NCBI GenBank assembly: GCA_903879705.1
Contig: CAIRMO010000055.1
Coordinates: forward strand, 1 to 64,000
Length of the DNA: 64,000 bases
Reading direction: 5' to 3'
Source: an uncultured Candidatus Competibacteraceae bacterium
GTDB lineage: Bacteria > Pseudomonadota > Gammaproteobacteria > Competibacterales > Competibacteraceae
Part shown: piece after piece, positions 26,041-33,361 of the stretch
Layout of the letters: each line of letters opens with the position of its first letter
Numbering within the stretch: the first letter of the stretch is position 1
The notes under the pieces: model-generated
What the model saw: the letters and a program-made list of their open reading frames with translations, nothing else
Told to the model about the DNA's origin: nothing
The model's database searches: none
Program-made: the position numbers and the translations under genes

Positions 26041-26112
26041 CGTCATTCCCGCGTCAGCGGGAATCCAGTCACCCGCTGAAAACGCTGGATACCTGCATTC
26101 GCGGGTATGACG
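26041..26112. repeat. R2 composite palindromic repeat between gspG and gspH
   Basis: Long form of the R2 family: CGTCATTCCCGC-GTCA-GCGGGAATCCAG at the left and CTGGATACCTGCATTCGCGGG-TATGACG at the right. Nested arms CCCGC/GCGGG and ATCCAG/CTGGAT are visible. The 121-bp gap between gspG and gspH in an otherwise packed operon is made by this element. It may set different mRNA stability for the abundant GspG and the minor pseudopilins. Confidence 0.7.
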
Positions 26113-26126
26113 AAAAAGGCAGGCCA

Positions 26127-26645
26127 GTGAAAGTTCTGAGAAACTCAGAAATGATTAACTTAATGTGGACGGGACAGCAGACTTTGACAGGACGGTCGCA
26201 ACGCGGTTTTACCCTGCTGGAAATGCTGGTGGCCCTGGTGATTGGCGTCTTGCTGGTCACGCTGGTTCCGCCGCTGCTGTCCGGGCTGAGCGGCGGAACT
26301 GAGTTGCGCAGTGCAGCGCGGCAACTGGCCGCTGGTTTGCGCAGCGCCCGCAACCAGGCCGTCTCCCGCCAGCAGGAAGCCGTGCTGACGCTCGATCTGG
26401 CCCAGCGCCGGTTTGGTGTCAGCGGCGACCCCCGTATCGTCGCTTTGCCGGACAGCGTGGCGGTTAAGCTCTTCACCGCCCAGTCGGAACTGCTGGATCA
26501 AACCACCGGCAATATCCGCTTCTTCCCGGACGGCAGCTCTACTGGCGGCGCAATCACCGTCAGCGGTCCGAAGCTCGCCTACCGGGTGAATATCGACTGG
26601 TTAACCGGAGCCGTTGCCATCGTCGAACAGGATGTTCAGCCATGA
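26127..26645 (+). CDS. gspH: Type II secretion minor pseudopilin GspH (cluster 2)
   Basis: Minor pseudopilin of up to 172 residues with cleavage motif G-FTLLEMLVALVIGVLLVTL and Glu5. The GspH/FimT pattern RSAARQLAAGLRSARNQAVS follows the helix, and RRFGVSGDPRIVALPDSV matches the globular domain. The GTG at 26127 gives a leader of 27 residues. ATG 26151 or ATG 26163 would shorten it, and I cannot decide between them. It overlaps gspI by 4 bp. Confidence 0.88.
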   Translation: MKVLRNSEMINLMWTGQQTLTGRSQRGFTLLEMLVALVIGVLLVTLVPPLLSGLSGGTELRSAARQLAAGLRSARNQAVSRQQEAVLTLDLAQRRFGVSGDPRIVALPDSVAVKLFTAQSELLDQTTGNIRFFPDGSSTGGAITVSGPKLAYRVNIDWLTGAVAIVEQDVQP

Positions 26646-27058
26646 TCCTCTGCCGTCGCCAACGCGGCTTTTCCCTGCTGGAAGTGCTGGTCGCTTTCGC
26701 CATCCTCAGCGTCTCGCTGGGCGTATTGCTGCAAGTATTCGCGACCGGCTTGCGCAATGTGGGCTTGTCCGATGATTACAGCCAGGCGACGCTCTACGCG
26801 CAATCCATTCTCGCCGCGATGGGCCGTGAAACACCGCTCAGCGAAGGCGTCCGCTCCGGGCCAGTCAATGATCGGCTGTCTTGGCGCAGTACGGTCAGCG
26901 CCTACGTCGAGGGGCTGCCGGATCCCGAAAAAAGCCGGGTTCGGGCCTATCGGGTCAGCGTCGAGGTGTACTGGCCGGGTCTGGTTCAGAACCGTTCAGT
27001 CACGCTGGAAACGCTGCGGCTGGCTGCGGTTGAGCCGCCGCAGGGAACGCCCCAGTGA
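26642..27058 (+). CDS. gspI: Type II secretion minor pseudopilin GspI (cluster 2)
   Basis: Minor pseudopilin of 138 residues, leader MILCRRQRG, cleavage motif G-FSLLEVLVAFAILSVSLGV with Glu5. The C-terminal domain is short, with a segment VEVYWPGLVQNRSVTLETLR. Starts inside the end of gspH (4 bp overlap) and overlaps gspJ by 4 bp. Order and size fit GspI; the WVALNQ motif seen in cluster 1 is not conserved here. Confidence 0.82.
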   Translation: MILCRRQRGFSLLEVLVAFAILSVSLGVLLQVFATGLRNVGLSDDYSQATLYAQSILAAMGRETPLSEGVRSGPVNDRLSWRSTVSAYVEGLPDPEKSRVRAYRVSVEVYWPGLVQNRSVTLETLRLAAVEPPQGTPQ

Positions 27059-27723
27059 ACGCGACATTCGGCTTCTCACCTCAGCGGCAGACGGGGTTTA
27101 CCCTGATCGAGCTGGTGATCGCCATGACCCTGATGGGGTTGACGCTGGTGGCGCTGTACAGCGGCCTGCGGCTGGGGTTGAACAGTTGGGATAGCGGCGA
27201 ACAACGCGCCGAGGCCGTCAACCACTTGCGCGCCGCCCAGGAGTTTCTGCGCCGCCAACTGGCGCAATCGATGACGGTCTACCAGACCAACGATCAACAG
27301 GAGCAAACCGTGGTATTCGTCGGCGGGCCAGACCGCATCGAGTTCATTGCGCCGATGCTGACCCATCTGGACCAGGGCGGCTTGTACCGGATTCGGGTTG
27401 AAACCGGAGACGGTCGGTTGTGGCTGCGCTGGCGGAAGTATGTGCGCGCTGATCCCGAAGCCGGCGAGCAGCAGGAAACCGTGCTGCTGAACAAGGTGTC
27501 GGCGGTGGAGTGGGCCTACTTCGGATCGGAGCCGGATGATCCGACGGGGCAAAAACCGCAGAATCCGCCGAGCTGGCGCTCCGAGTGGACGATAGCCGGG
27601 CAGCGGCCGTTGTTGGTGCGGCTAAATCTGAATCTGGGCGGCCAGCCGTGGCCGGATTTGGTGGCGTCCCTGGTTGAAGGACCACAACGGTCGTCCTTGG
27701 GCGTCACAGTACAAGGACTTTGA
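27055..27723 (+). CDS. gspJ: Type II secretion minor pseudopilin GspJ (cluster 2)
   Basis: Minor pseudopilin of 222 residues. The leader is about 16 residues, then G-FTLIELVIAMTLMGLTLVA with Glu5. After the helix comes RAAQEFLRRQLAQSM, typical of GspJ-like proteins of this T2SS subtype. It overlaps gspI by 4 bp and ends 8 bp before the preferred gspK start. By position and size it is GspJ. The globular domain is divergent from the cluster 1 protein. Confidence 0.85.
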   Translation: MNATFGFSPQRQTGFTLIELVIAMTLMGLTLVALYSGLRLGLNSWDSGEQRAEAVNHLRAAQEFLRRQLAQSMTVYQTNDQQEQTVVFVGGPDRIEFIAPMLTHLDQGGLYRIRVETGDGRLWLRWRKYVRADPEAGEQQETVLLNKVSAVEWAYFGSEPDDPTGQKPQNPPSWRSEWTIAGQRPLLVRLNLNLGGQPWPDLVASLVEGPQRSSLGVTVQGL

Positions 27724-27731
27724 GGAAGAAC

Positions 27732-28616
27732 GTGGGACTTCGTCGACCGCGAGCTGATCAACCCGGCATGGCGCTGGTGATCGTGCTGTGGATGACCGCC
27801 CTGCTGGCCGTCATGGCCGGCAGCTTTGCCTATTCCATGCGGATCGAAACCCGGCTGGCGGTCAGCATGGTGGAGCGGGTGCAGGCCCAGGAATTAGCCG
27901 AGGCCGGAGTGGCCTATGCGCTGGCTTGGCAACTGGATCCGGAGGCCCGGAAACAATGGCCGCCAAACGGCGATGAGCGCGTCTGGTCATTTGGCGTTGG
28001 ACAATTGCGGATTCAGGTCGTAGACGCCAGCGGCCTGATCAATCTCAATACCGCTGACGCCGAGTTGCTCAAGAAATTGCTGACGGCGGCGGGCGTGGCG
28101 AGCGGGGATCAGGATCGGCTGGCGGAGGCCATCCTGGAGCAGCGCAACCCGGATGAACGACAACGGTTAGGGGCAAAACCATCCGCCGCAGGTTTTAGCC
28201 CCCGGTTGCGCCCGGCCGGGTTTGAAAGTATTGAGGATTTGCAGCAGGTTCCGGGCATGACCCCGGCGATTTACGCCCGGATCGCCAGCCTGATGACCGT
28301 ATTTTCCCAGCATCGCGGTGTTAATCCGGGGCTGGCACCGGCCCGGGTGCTGCTGGCGCTGGGGATGGACGAACGGGCGGTCGCTGATTATGTCCAAAGC
28401 CGCGCCCGCGCCGCGGCGGACGGATTGCCGCCGCCGCCCGTGGCCATCGATCAAGGTCAATTCGTTTCCTTTCAGATGAACGCGAATGTTTATCATGTCC
28501 GGGTCATTGCAGAGACGGCGACTGGCGCAACCGCGCTGGTGGAAGCGGTTATCGATAACCAAAGGACGAACCTCGGTAAACTGCCACGCGGGTTGATGTG
28601 GCGCGATGGACGCTGA
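27732..28616 (+). CDS. gspK: Type II secretion minor pseudopilin GspK (cluster 2)
   Basis: Tip pseudopilin of about 294 residues. GTG 27732 is preferred: GAGG at 27722-27725 lies 6 bp upstream. TTG 27720 is an alternative. The hydrophobic segment GMALVIVLWMTALLAVMAG lacks Glu5, as expected for GspK. The helix-hairpin region INLNTADAELLKKLL and a second FESIEDLQQVPGMTP are the conserved GspK domains. Unlike cluster 1 GspK, it has no Pro/Lys-rich insertion. Confidence 0.88.
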   Translation: MGLRRPRADQPGMALVIVLWMTALLAVMAGSFAYSMRIETRLAVSMVERVQAQELAEAGVAYALAWQLDPEARKQWPPNGDERVWSFGVGQLRIQVVDASGLINLNTADAELLKKLLTAAGVASGDQDRLAEAILEQRNPDERQRLGAKPSAAGFSPRLRPAGFESIEDLQQVPGMTPAIYARIASLMTVFSQHRGVNPGLAPARVLLALGMDERAVADYVQSRARAAADGLPPPPVAIDQGQFVSFQMNANVYHVRVIAETATGATALVEAVIDNQRTNLGKLPRGLMWRDGR

Positions 28617-28648
28617 GGATCAAATGCCCGTTGTGGCCTGGAGGTGGA

Positions 28649-29755
28649 ATGTGCGCTCAGCAGGATTGTTCTGATATGGCGGCGATGCCGTTGGATTTGA
28701 AGATGAACCCGCGCCTGGATTGGCGCACGGCGTGGCGTTGGTGGCGGGAGGGTCTGCTGGCCTGGCTGCCGCGGCGGATGCACCGCTGGCTGGCGGGTTC
28801 GTCGCGGCGGCTGGTCATCCGGGTCGATGAGGGTGGCTATGCGCTGGTGCGTGAAGCCGCCGGGCAAGCGCCGCAGGAGTTGGATCGGCTGGATCGGTTA
28901 TCTCCGGACTGGAGCGGATTGGCCCGGCGGTTCAGAGCCGAGCAAACCCGCCAGTTGGTGTTGCGGGTTCCCGCTGACCACGCCCTGATTCGCACCCTGC
29001 CGCTACCCTTGGCTGCCGAGAAGAATCTGCGTCAGGTCATGGGGTTCGAGATGGACCGGTTGACGCCTTTTGCCGCCGCCCAGGTGTATTACGACGTGAT
29101 CGTGCTGGAGCGCCAAGTCGAGCAGCGCCGGTTGCGGGTCGAACTGACGGCGTTGCCGCGGACTGCCGTCGAGTCGGTGCTGGCCCAGTTACGGCAACAG
29201 GGTTTCTCGCCGGATGTGCTGGATGTGGCGGGCCGGCGACCCGAGTTAAACCTGTTGCCGCTGGAGCAACGCCCGCGCCGGGGAGTGTGGGCAAAACGGA
29301 TACGGACGATCGTGATCGCGGTCGCCGTGCTGCTGATCGGAGCCGCGGCGTTGTTACCGATCTGGCAGCAACGGCTGCTGGCGATAGAGGTCACGACCCG
29401 GATTGACCCGGTCCAGAAAGCGGCAAACCAAGCGCTGGTCTTGCGCGATCAGCTGGATCGCGCCCTGGAAGCCTCCAACATATTGTCCCATAAGAAACAA
29501 ACCCTTCCGCCGCAGGTGGATGTGTTGCGGGAACTGACCCTCATTTTACCAAATGACACCTGGCTGGAACGCTTGCAGATTAAGGGAGATAGCTTGCAGA
29601 TTATCGGCCAGTCCGCCAAGGCGTCGGCGCTGATCAGGCTCATCGAGGCTTCGCCACTGTTTAGCAGTGCGACCTTCATGTCGCCGGTGACGACTGATCC
29701 GCGCACCAACAAGGAACGGTTCGTGTTGGGTGCCCGGATCAGCAAGGAACCCTAA
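28649..29755 (+). CDS. gspL: GspL-like protein with PilN domain (cluster 2)
   Basis: About 368 residues from ATG 28649 (GGAGG at 28640-28644 just upstream). ATG 28676 and ATG 28703 are possible later starts. The N-terminal half resembles a GspL/PilM-type actin-like domain (RLVIRVDEGGYALV, then TLPLPLAAEKNLRQVMGFEM). A transmembrane helix follows at about residues 220-240 (TIVIAVAVLLIGAAALLP). The C-terminal part carries a PilN-like domain (DVLRELTLILPNDTWLERL). It overlaps the next gene by 1 bp. Position and layout say it replaces GspL in this system. Confidence 0.8.
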   Translation: MCAQQDCSDMAAMPLDLKMNPRLDWRTAWRWWREGLLAWLPRRMHRWLAGSSRRLVIRVDEGGYALVREAAGQAPQELDRLDRLSPDWSGLARRFRAEQTRQLVLRVPADHALIRTLPLPLAAEKNLRQVMGFEMDRLTPFAAAQVYYDVIVLERQVEQRRLRVELTALPRTAVESVLAQLRQQGFSPDVLDVAGRRPELNLLPLEQRPRRGVWAKRIRTIVIAVAVLLIGAAALLPIWQQRLLAIEVTTRIDPVQKAANQALVLRDQLDRALEASNILSHKKQTLPPQVDVLRELTLILPNDTWLERLQIKGDSLQIIGQSAKASALIRLIEASPLFSSATFMSPVTTDPRTNKERFVLGARISKEP

Positions 29756-30357
29756 TGGTCGCTGTAGCTGAATCGGGTTGGGGGCAACGACTGACGGCGC
29801 TGATGCTGCTGGCGCTCTTGGTGGGTGGTGTGCTGTATCTGGTGGTCGATCAGGGCCTGTTGGCCCGCTATCGCCACTATCGGGAATTTCTGGAACAACA
29901 GCAAGCCCGGCTGCAACAGGTAAACCGAATCGCCGCGAGCCGCGATCCGATTCAGCAACTGATGACTAAAATCGGCCAGGATCAGGGCATTACCGCCCAA
30001 TATCTGCCACAGTCCGCGCCAGCGCTGGCGGCGGCCGAATTGCAGCAGCGCATCCGGTCGGTGGTCGAGGCCGCGGGCGGAACCCTGCGCAGCACTCAGG
30101 CCTTGCCGCCGGTCGAGGAAGGCCATACGGTGAAAGTAGCCGTCAGCGTTACGCTGACCGGCGATACCGATAATCTGCAAAAAATTCTTTACGATCTGGA
30201 GGGACAGACACCCTTGTTATTTGTGGATAATCTGGAAGTCTCGGCGCGGGAGAACCGCCAGCGCCTGCCGGGCGGCCGAATGGCGACCTACACGCGCATC
30301 CAGTTGAGTGTCCAGTTCGAGGTTTACGGTTATCTGCGCAAGAAGGAGGGTGGCTAG
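29755..30357 (+). CDS. gspM: GspM-like protein, subtype b (cluster 2)
   Basis: A 200-residue bitopic protein: one transmembrane helix at about residues 10-30, a coiled region rich in Gln/Arg, and a C-terminal ferredoxin-like fold region (HTVKVAVSVTLTGDTDNLQ, ILYDLEGQTPLLFVDNLEV). This fits the GspM 'subtype b'/PilO-like family rather than the classical GspM of cluster 1. It follows the GspL-like gene with 1 bp overlap and touches the next gene. It probably pairs with the GspL-like protein. Confidence 0.82.
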   Translation: MVAVAESGWGQRLTALMLLALLVGGVLYLVVDQGLLARYRHYREFLEQQQARLQQVNRIAASRDPIQQLMTKIGQDQGITAQYLPQSAPALAAAELQQRIRSVVEAAGGTLRSTQALPPVEEGHTVKVAVSVTLTGDTDNLQKILYDLEGQTPLLFVDNLEVSARENRQRLPGGRMATYTRIQLSVQFEVYGYLRKKEGG

Positions 30358-30984
30358 TTGACGGCCCGGACGGCAGGTCTGCTGCTATGGCTGCTGATTG
30401 GCGGGTTGGCAAGCAGCGCGGTGTTCTGGCAACTGAAGCACCCGCCACAGCCGCCGGTCCTGCCCGCTGCAACGGGTGCGCGGCCACCAGAGTTGCCGGC
30501 GCTGACTCCCGTGAAACCCTTTCGGCTGCCGCCGCCAGCGCGTTATGCCAGCATTACTGCCCGCCCGGTGTTTATCGCGGCCCGCCAGCCCGAACCGCCG
30601 CCGCCCCCCGATGAAATTACGCCGCCGCAACCTCTTCCGGCCAGTCCAGAACCGACGCCGCCAACCCTGATGGGGGTGATGATTATGCCGCAGGGGCAGG
30701 TGGCGCTATTGCGGCCCGAAGAACCGAACGCCAAAACGGCGCGGGCCAAGGTGGGCGATAGGGTCGGAGAATGGCTGCTTGAGGCGATTTTTCCCAACCG
30801 GGTGGTGTTGAGCAAGGGGTCGGTGAAACAAGAACTGGCGCTGGTTCGAACCAAAAAGCCGGTCGGATCGAGTACCGGGAAACGAAATGGCCCCAGGCCA
30901 GCACCGGTTGCTGCCCCGCCAGACGCGCTGCTGCAACCCGTTCCACCACCGCTGTTCACTGTCCCCGGTCTGCCGCAACAATGA
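30358..30984 (+). CDS. GspC/GspN-like periplasmic homology-region protein (cluster 2)
   Basis: A 208-residue protein with a TTG start directly after the gspM stop. It has one N-terminal transmembrane helix (about residues 5-25) and a long Pro-rich linker. A domain at about residues 95-160 (LMGVMIMPQGQVALL, KVGDRVGEWLLEAIFPNRVV) resembles the HR domain of GspC, which binds the secretin N0 domain. The tail after residue 165 is again Pro-rich. It is often annotated GspN in such clusters. I think it takes the GspC role, bridging the inner-membrane platform and GspD; this is inference from domain order. Confidence 0.65.
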   Translation: MTARTAGLLLWLLIGGLASSAVFWQLKHPPQPPVLPAATGARPPELPALTPVKPFRLPPPARYASITARPVFIAARQPEPPPPPDEITPPQPLPASPEPTPPTLMGVMIMPQGQVALLRPEEPNAKTARAKVGDRVGEWLLEAIFPNRVVLSKGSVKQELALVRTKKPVGSSTGKRNGPRPAPVAAPPDALLQPVPPPLFTVPGLPQQ

Positions 30985-31006
30985 ATGCAACAAGGCTCGC
31001 TATTTT

Positions 31007-33337
31007 ATGAACAAGATGCTGTCCCTGTCCGCCGCTGGTATGGCCTTAGCGGTATTGCTGAGCGCGTGTGCAACGCCGCCGCCCTCCGAAGAAACTATCC
31101 AGCAAACCACGCCCGTCAGTGCTTCGCCGGTCGCTGGATCGCTGCGCCTGACGGCAAAGCCCCTATCGGCTACCGACCGATCCGGGGCCAGTGCGGAGGT
31201 GAAAGAAGCGTCCAGAACCACAACTATTCTGCCGGGGACTGGCGATTTCATCGACCTGAAAGCTGCCGTCAAGCCGTCTCCGACCCGGATCAAGGCCACG
31301 CCGGGTGAAGTCACTCTCAACTTTGAGGGCGCTGATATCCGTGACGTTGCCAAGGTGGTATTCGACACCCTCAAGGAAAACTACACGGTTGACCCGCTGG
31401 TGCAGGGCGAGGTCACGGTGCAAACCAGCCAGCCGTTGACGCCCAATCAGTTATTGCCAACCTTGGAAACCCTGCTGCGGATGAACAATGCGGTGCTGGT
31501 ACACGAGGGCAATCTGTACAAGATTCTGCCGGGGGCCGGCGCGGTCAAGCAGGGCAACCTGACGCCGCGATTGGGCAGCTCCGGCGGTGGTTACAGTGTG
31601 CGAATTGTGCCGCTGCGCTATATCAGCGCCACCGAAATGCAGTCGATCATCGCGCCGTTGCTGCCGGATGGGGCGGTGCTGCGCGCCGATGTTGCCCGCA
31701 ACCTGCTGATGTTGGCCGGTACGCCACAGGAGCTGGCCAACATTCAGACCACCATCGACACCTTTGATGTGAACTGGCTCAAGGGCATGTCGGTCGGGAT
31801 GTTCCGGCTGCGCAATATCGACAGCCAGGCGATGGCGACCAACCTGAACCAGGTGCTGGGTGAAGGCTCCGGGACGCCCATCGCTGGTTTGCTCCGGTTT
31901 GTGCCGCTTAGCAAAATGAATGCGGTGCTGGTGATTACCCCACAGAAAGAATACCTGCGAGAGGTTGCGGTCTGGATCGAGCGGCTGGACGGGGTTGGCG
32001 GCGAGCGGCTGTATGTCTATCACGTCCAGAACAGCCGGGCTGAATACCTTGCCGATTTGCTGAATGGTCTATTTAACTTGGGCAGTGGCGGCAGCAGCGG
32101 GCGCGGCGGCGAAGTGGCGCCGGGCTTAAAACCGGCTGAGGCGTCCAGCGGTATGTCTTCTGGCGGAGGTCTCTCCTCTGGCGGAGGTGTGTCCTCGAGC
32201 GGTGGCTTGTCCTCTGGCGGAGGTGCGTCCCCGGGTGGTTCCTCATCATCCGCTGGTTCCTCTTCTGCTTCGGGCAGTCGTTCCAGCAGTCGGGCTGGCG
32301 CCGCTACGGCAGGCAGCAGCGGCGGCGGCGGGCCGAGCGCCGGGATGGAGGAAGTCCGGATCGTCGCTGATATTGAAAACAACGCGCTGTTGATTTGGGC
32401 GACCAACCAGAACCATGAGCGGATTGTCAGCACCCTGGAAAAAATGGATGTCCCCCCCCGGCAGGTGCTGATTGAAGCGACGATCGCCGAGGTGACCCTG
32501 ACCGGCAAATTGTCGTATGGTGTGCAATGGTATTTCAATAACGATCTGGGTCAGGACTATACGGGAAACGGATTTTTCGGCCTCACCAGTGGCAACACCC
32601 CATTGAACGGAACAACAACGACCGATGGCAAAGTGACCACAGTGACCAAAGGATTGGCGATTGCGGCTGACAAGTTTACCTACGTCATCACTGGCGGTAA
32701 TACCGTGAAGGCGTTGCTCAGCGCGCTGGCCAGCGATGGCAAGGTCAGGGTCTTGTCAGCGCCGCATGTGATGGCGCTGGACAGCCAACAGGCGCAGATC
32801 CGGGTGGGTACTCAACAACCGACTCCATCCGGCACTTCCACCGTGAACAATGTGACCACCAGCGGTGGAGTCACTTACAAGGATACCGGGGTGTTTCTGA
32901 AGGTATTGCCCCGAATCAATTCCGGGGGCATGGTCAACATGGACATCTTGCAGGAGGTGATCGATGTGGGGCCGCTGGTGGATGTGAGTTCCGGTTCCGT
33001 GAGTTCCTCCGGGGAGTCGGTGGCGCTGAAACAGCGCGCCTATTTACAGCGGAGCGTAAACAGCAAGGTGGCGGTGAGGAGCGGCCAGACCGTGGTGCTG
33101 GGCGGTCTCATCCGCGATAACCGCGCTGAGGGTGAGAGCGGTGTGCCGGTGTTGTACAAGATTCCGGTGCTGGGGGCGCTGTTCGGCAATACTGCAGAGG
33201 AGGTAGAACGTACCGAACTGATCGTCTTGATCACGCCCCGGGTGGTGGAGGATAGCCAAGAGGCCGCGCAGGTCACTGATGAGATCAAGCGCAAGATGCA
33301 GGGATTGGCGCCGATGCTGCCGCCGCCAGCGGGTTGA
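31007..33337 (+). CDS. gspD: Type II secretion secretin GspD (cluster 2)
   Basis: Outer-membrane secretin, 776 residues from ATG 31007. The start gives a lipoprotein signal peptide ending LLSAC-ATPP. N0/N1-N3 domains are visible (GEVTLNFEGADIRDVAKVVF, VTVQTSQPLTPNQLLPTLE, VRIVPLRYISATEMQ). They are followed by the secretin core (RVLSAPHVMALDSQQAQIRV, VVLGGLIRDNRAEGESGVPV, TELIVLITPRVV). A Ser/Gly-rich linker at about residues 365-445 contains an 18-bp tandem repeat, here within N3. The lipobox may allow self-piloting without a pilotin. A GT41 gene follows after 24 bp. Confidence 0.95.
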   Translation: MNKMLSLSAAGMALAVLLSACATPPPSEETIQQTTPVSASPVAGSLRLTAKPLSATDRSGASAEVKEASRTTTILPGTGDFIDLKAAVKPSPTRIKATPGEVTLNFEGADIRDVAKVVFDTLKENYTVDPLVQGEVTVQTSQPLTPNQLLPTLETLLRMNNAVLVHEGNLYKILPGAGAVKQGNLTPRLGSSGGGYSVRIVPLRYISATEMQSIIAPLLPDGAVLRADVARNLLMLAGTPQELANIQTTIDTFDVNWLKGMSVGMFRLRNIDSQAMATNLNQVLGEGSGTPIAGLLRFVPLSKMNAVLVITPQKEYLREVAVWIERLDGVGGERLYVYHVQNSRAEYLADLLNGLFNLGSGGSSGRGGEVAPGLKPAEASSGMSSGGGLSSGGGVSSSGGLSSGGGASPGGSSSSAGSSSASGSRSSSRAGAATAGSSGGGGPSAGMEEVRIVADIENNALLIWATNQNHERIVSTLEKMDVPPRQVLIEATIAEVTLTGKLSYGVQWYFNNDLGQDYTGNGFFGLTSGNTPLNGTTTTDGKVTTVTKGLAIAADKFTYVITGGNTVKALLSALASDGKVRVLSAPHVMALDSQQAQIRVGTQQPTPSGTSTVNNVTTSGGVTYKDTGVFLKVLPRINSGGMVNMDILQEVIDVGPLVDVSSGSVSSSGESVALKQRAYLQRSVNSKVAVRSGQTVVLGGLIRDNRAEGESGVPVLYKIPVLGALFGNTAEEVERTELIVLITPRVVEDSQEAAQVTDEIKRKMQGLAPMLPPPAG
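32156..32227 (+). repeat. 18-bp tandem repeat encoding SSGGGx in gspD
   Basis: Four tandem 18-bp units (32156-32173, 32174-32191, 32192-32209, 32210-32227), three of them differing from TCCTCTGGCGGAGGT plus three variable bases by at most one base. They encode SSGGGL, SSGGGV, SSSGGL and SSGGGA. The repeat is the core of a longer Ser/Gly-rich linker (to about 32340). The unit is a multiple of three, so changes in copy number would keep the reading frame. Confidence 0.85.
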
Positions 33338-33361
33338 GAACGACCAGGACAGGAGTAGACG

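Noticed and set aside
30887-31006. N-terminal extension of gspD
   Set aside because: It overlaps the end of the previous gene and would bury the lipoprotein signal peptide.
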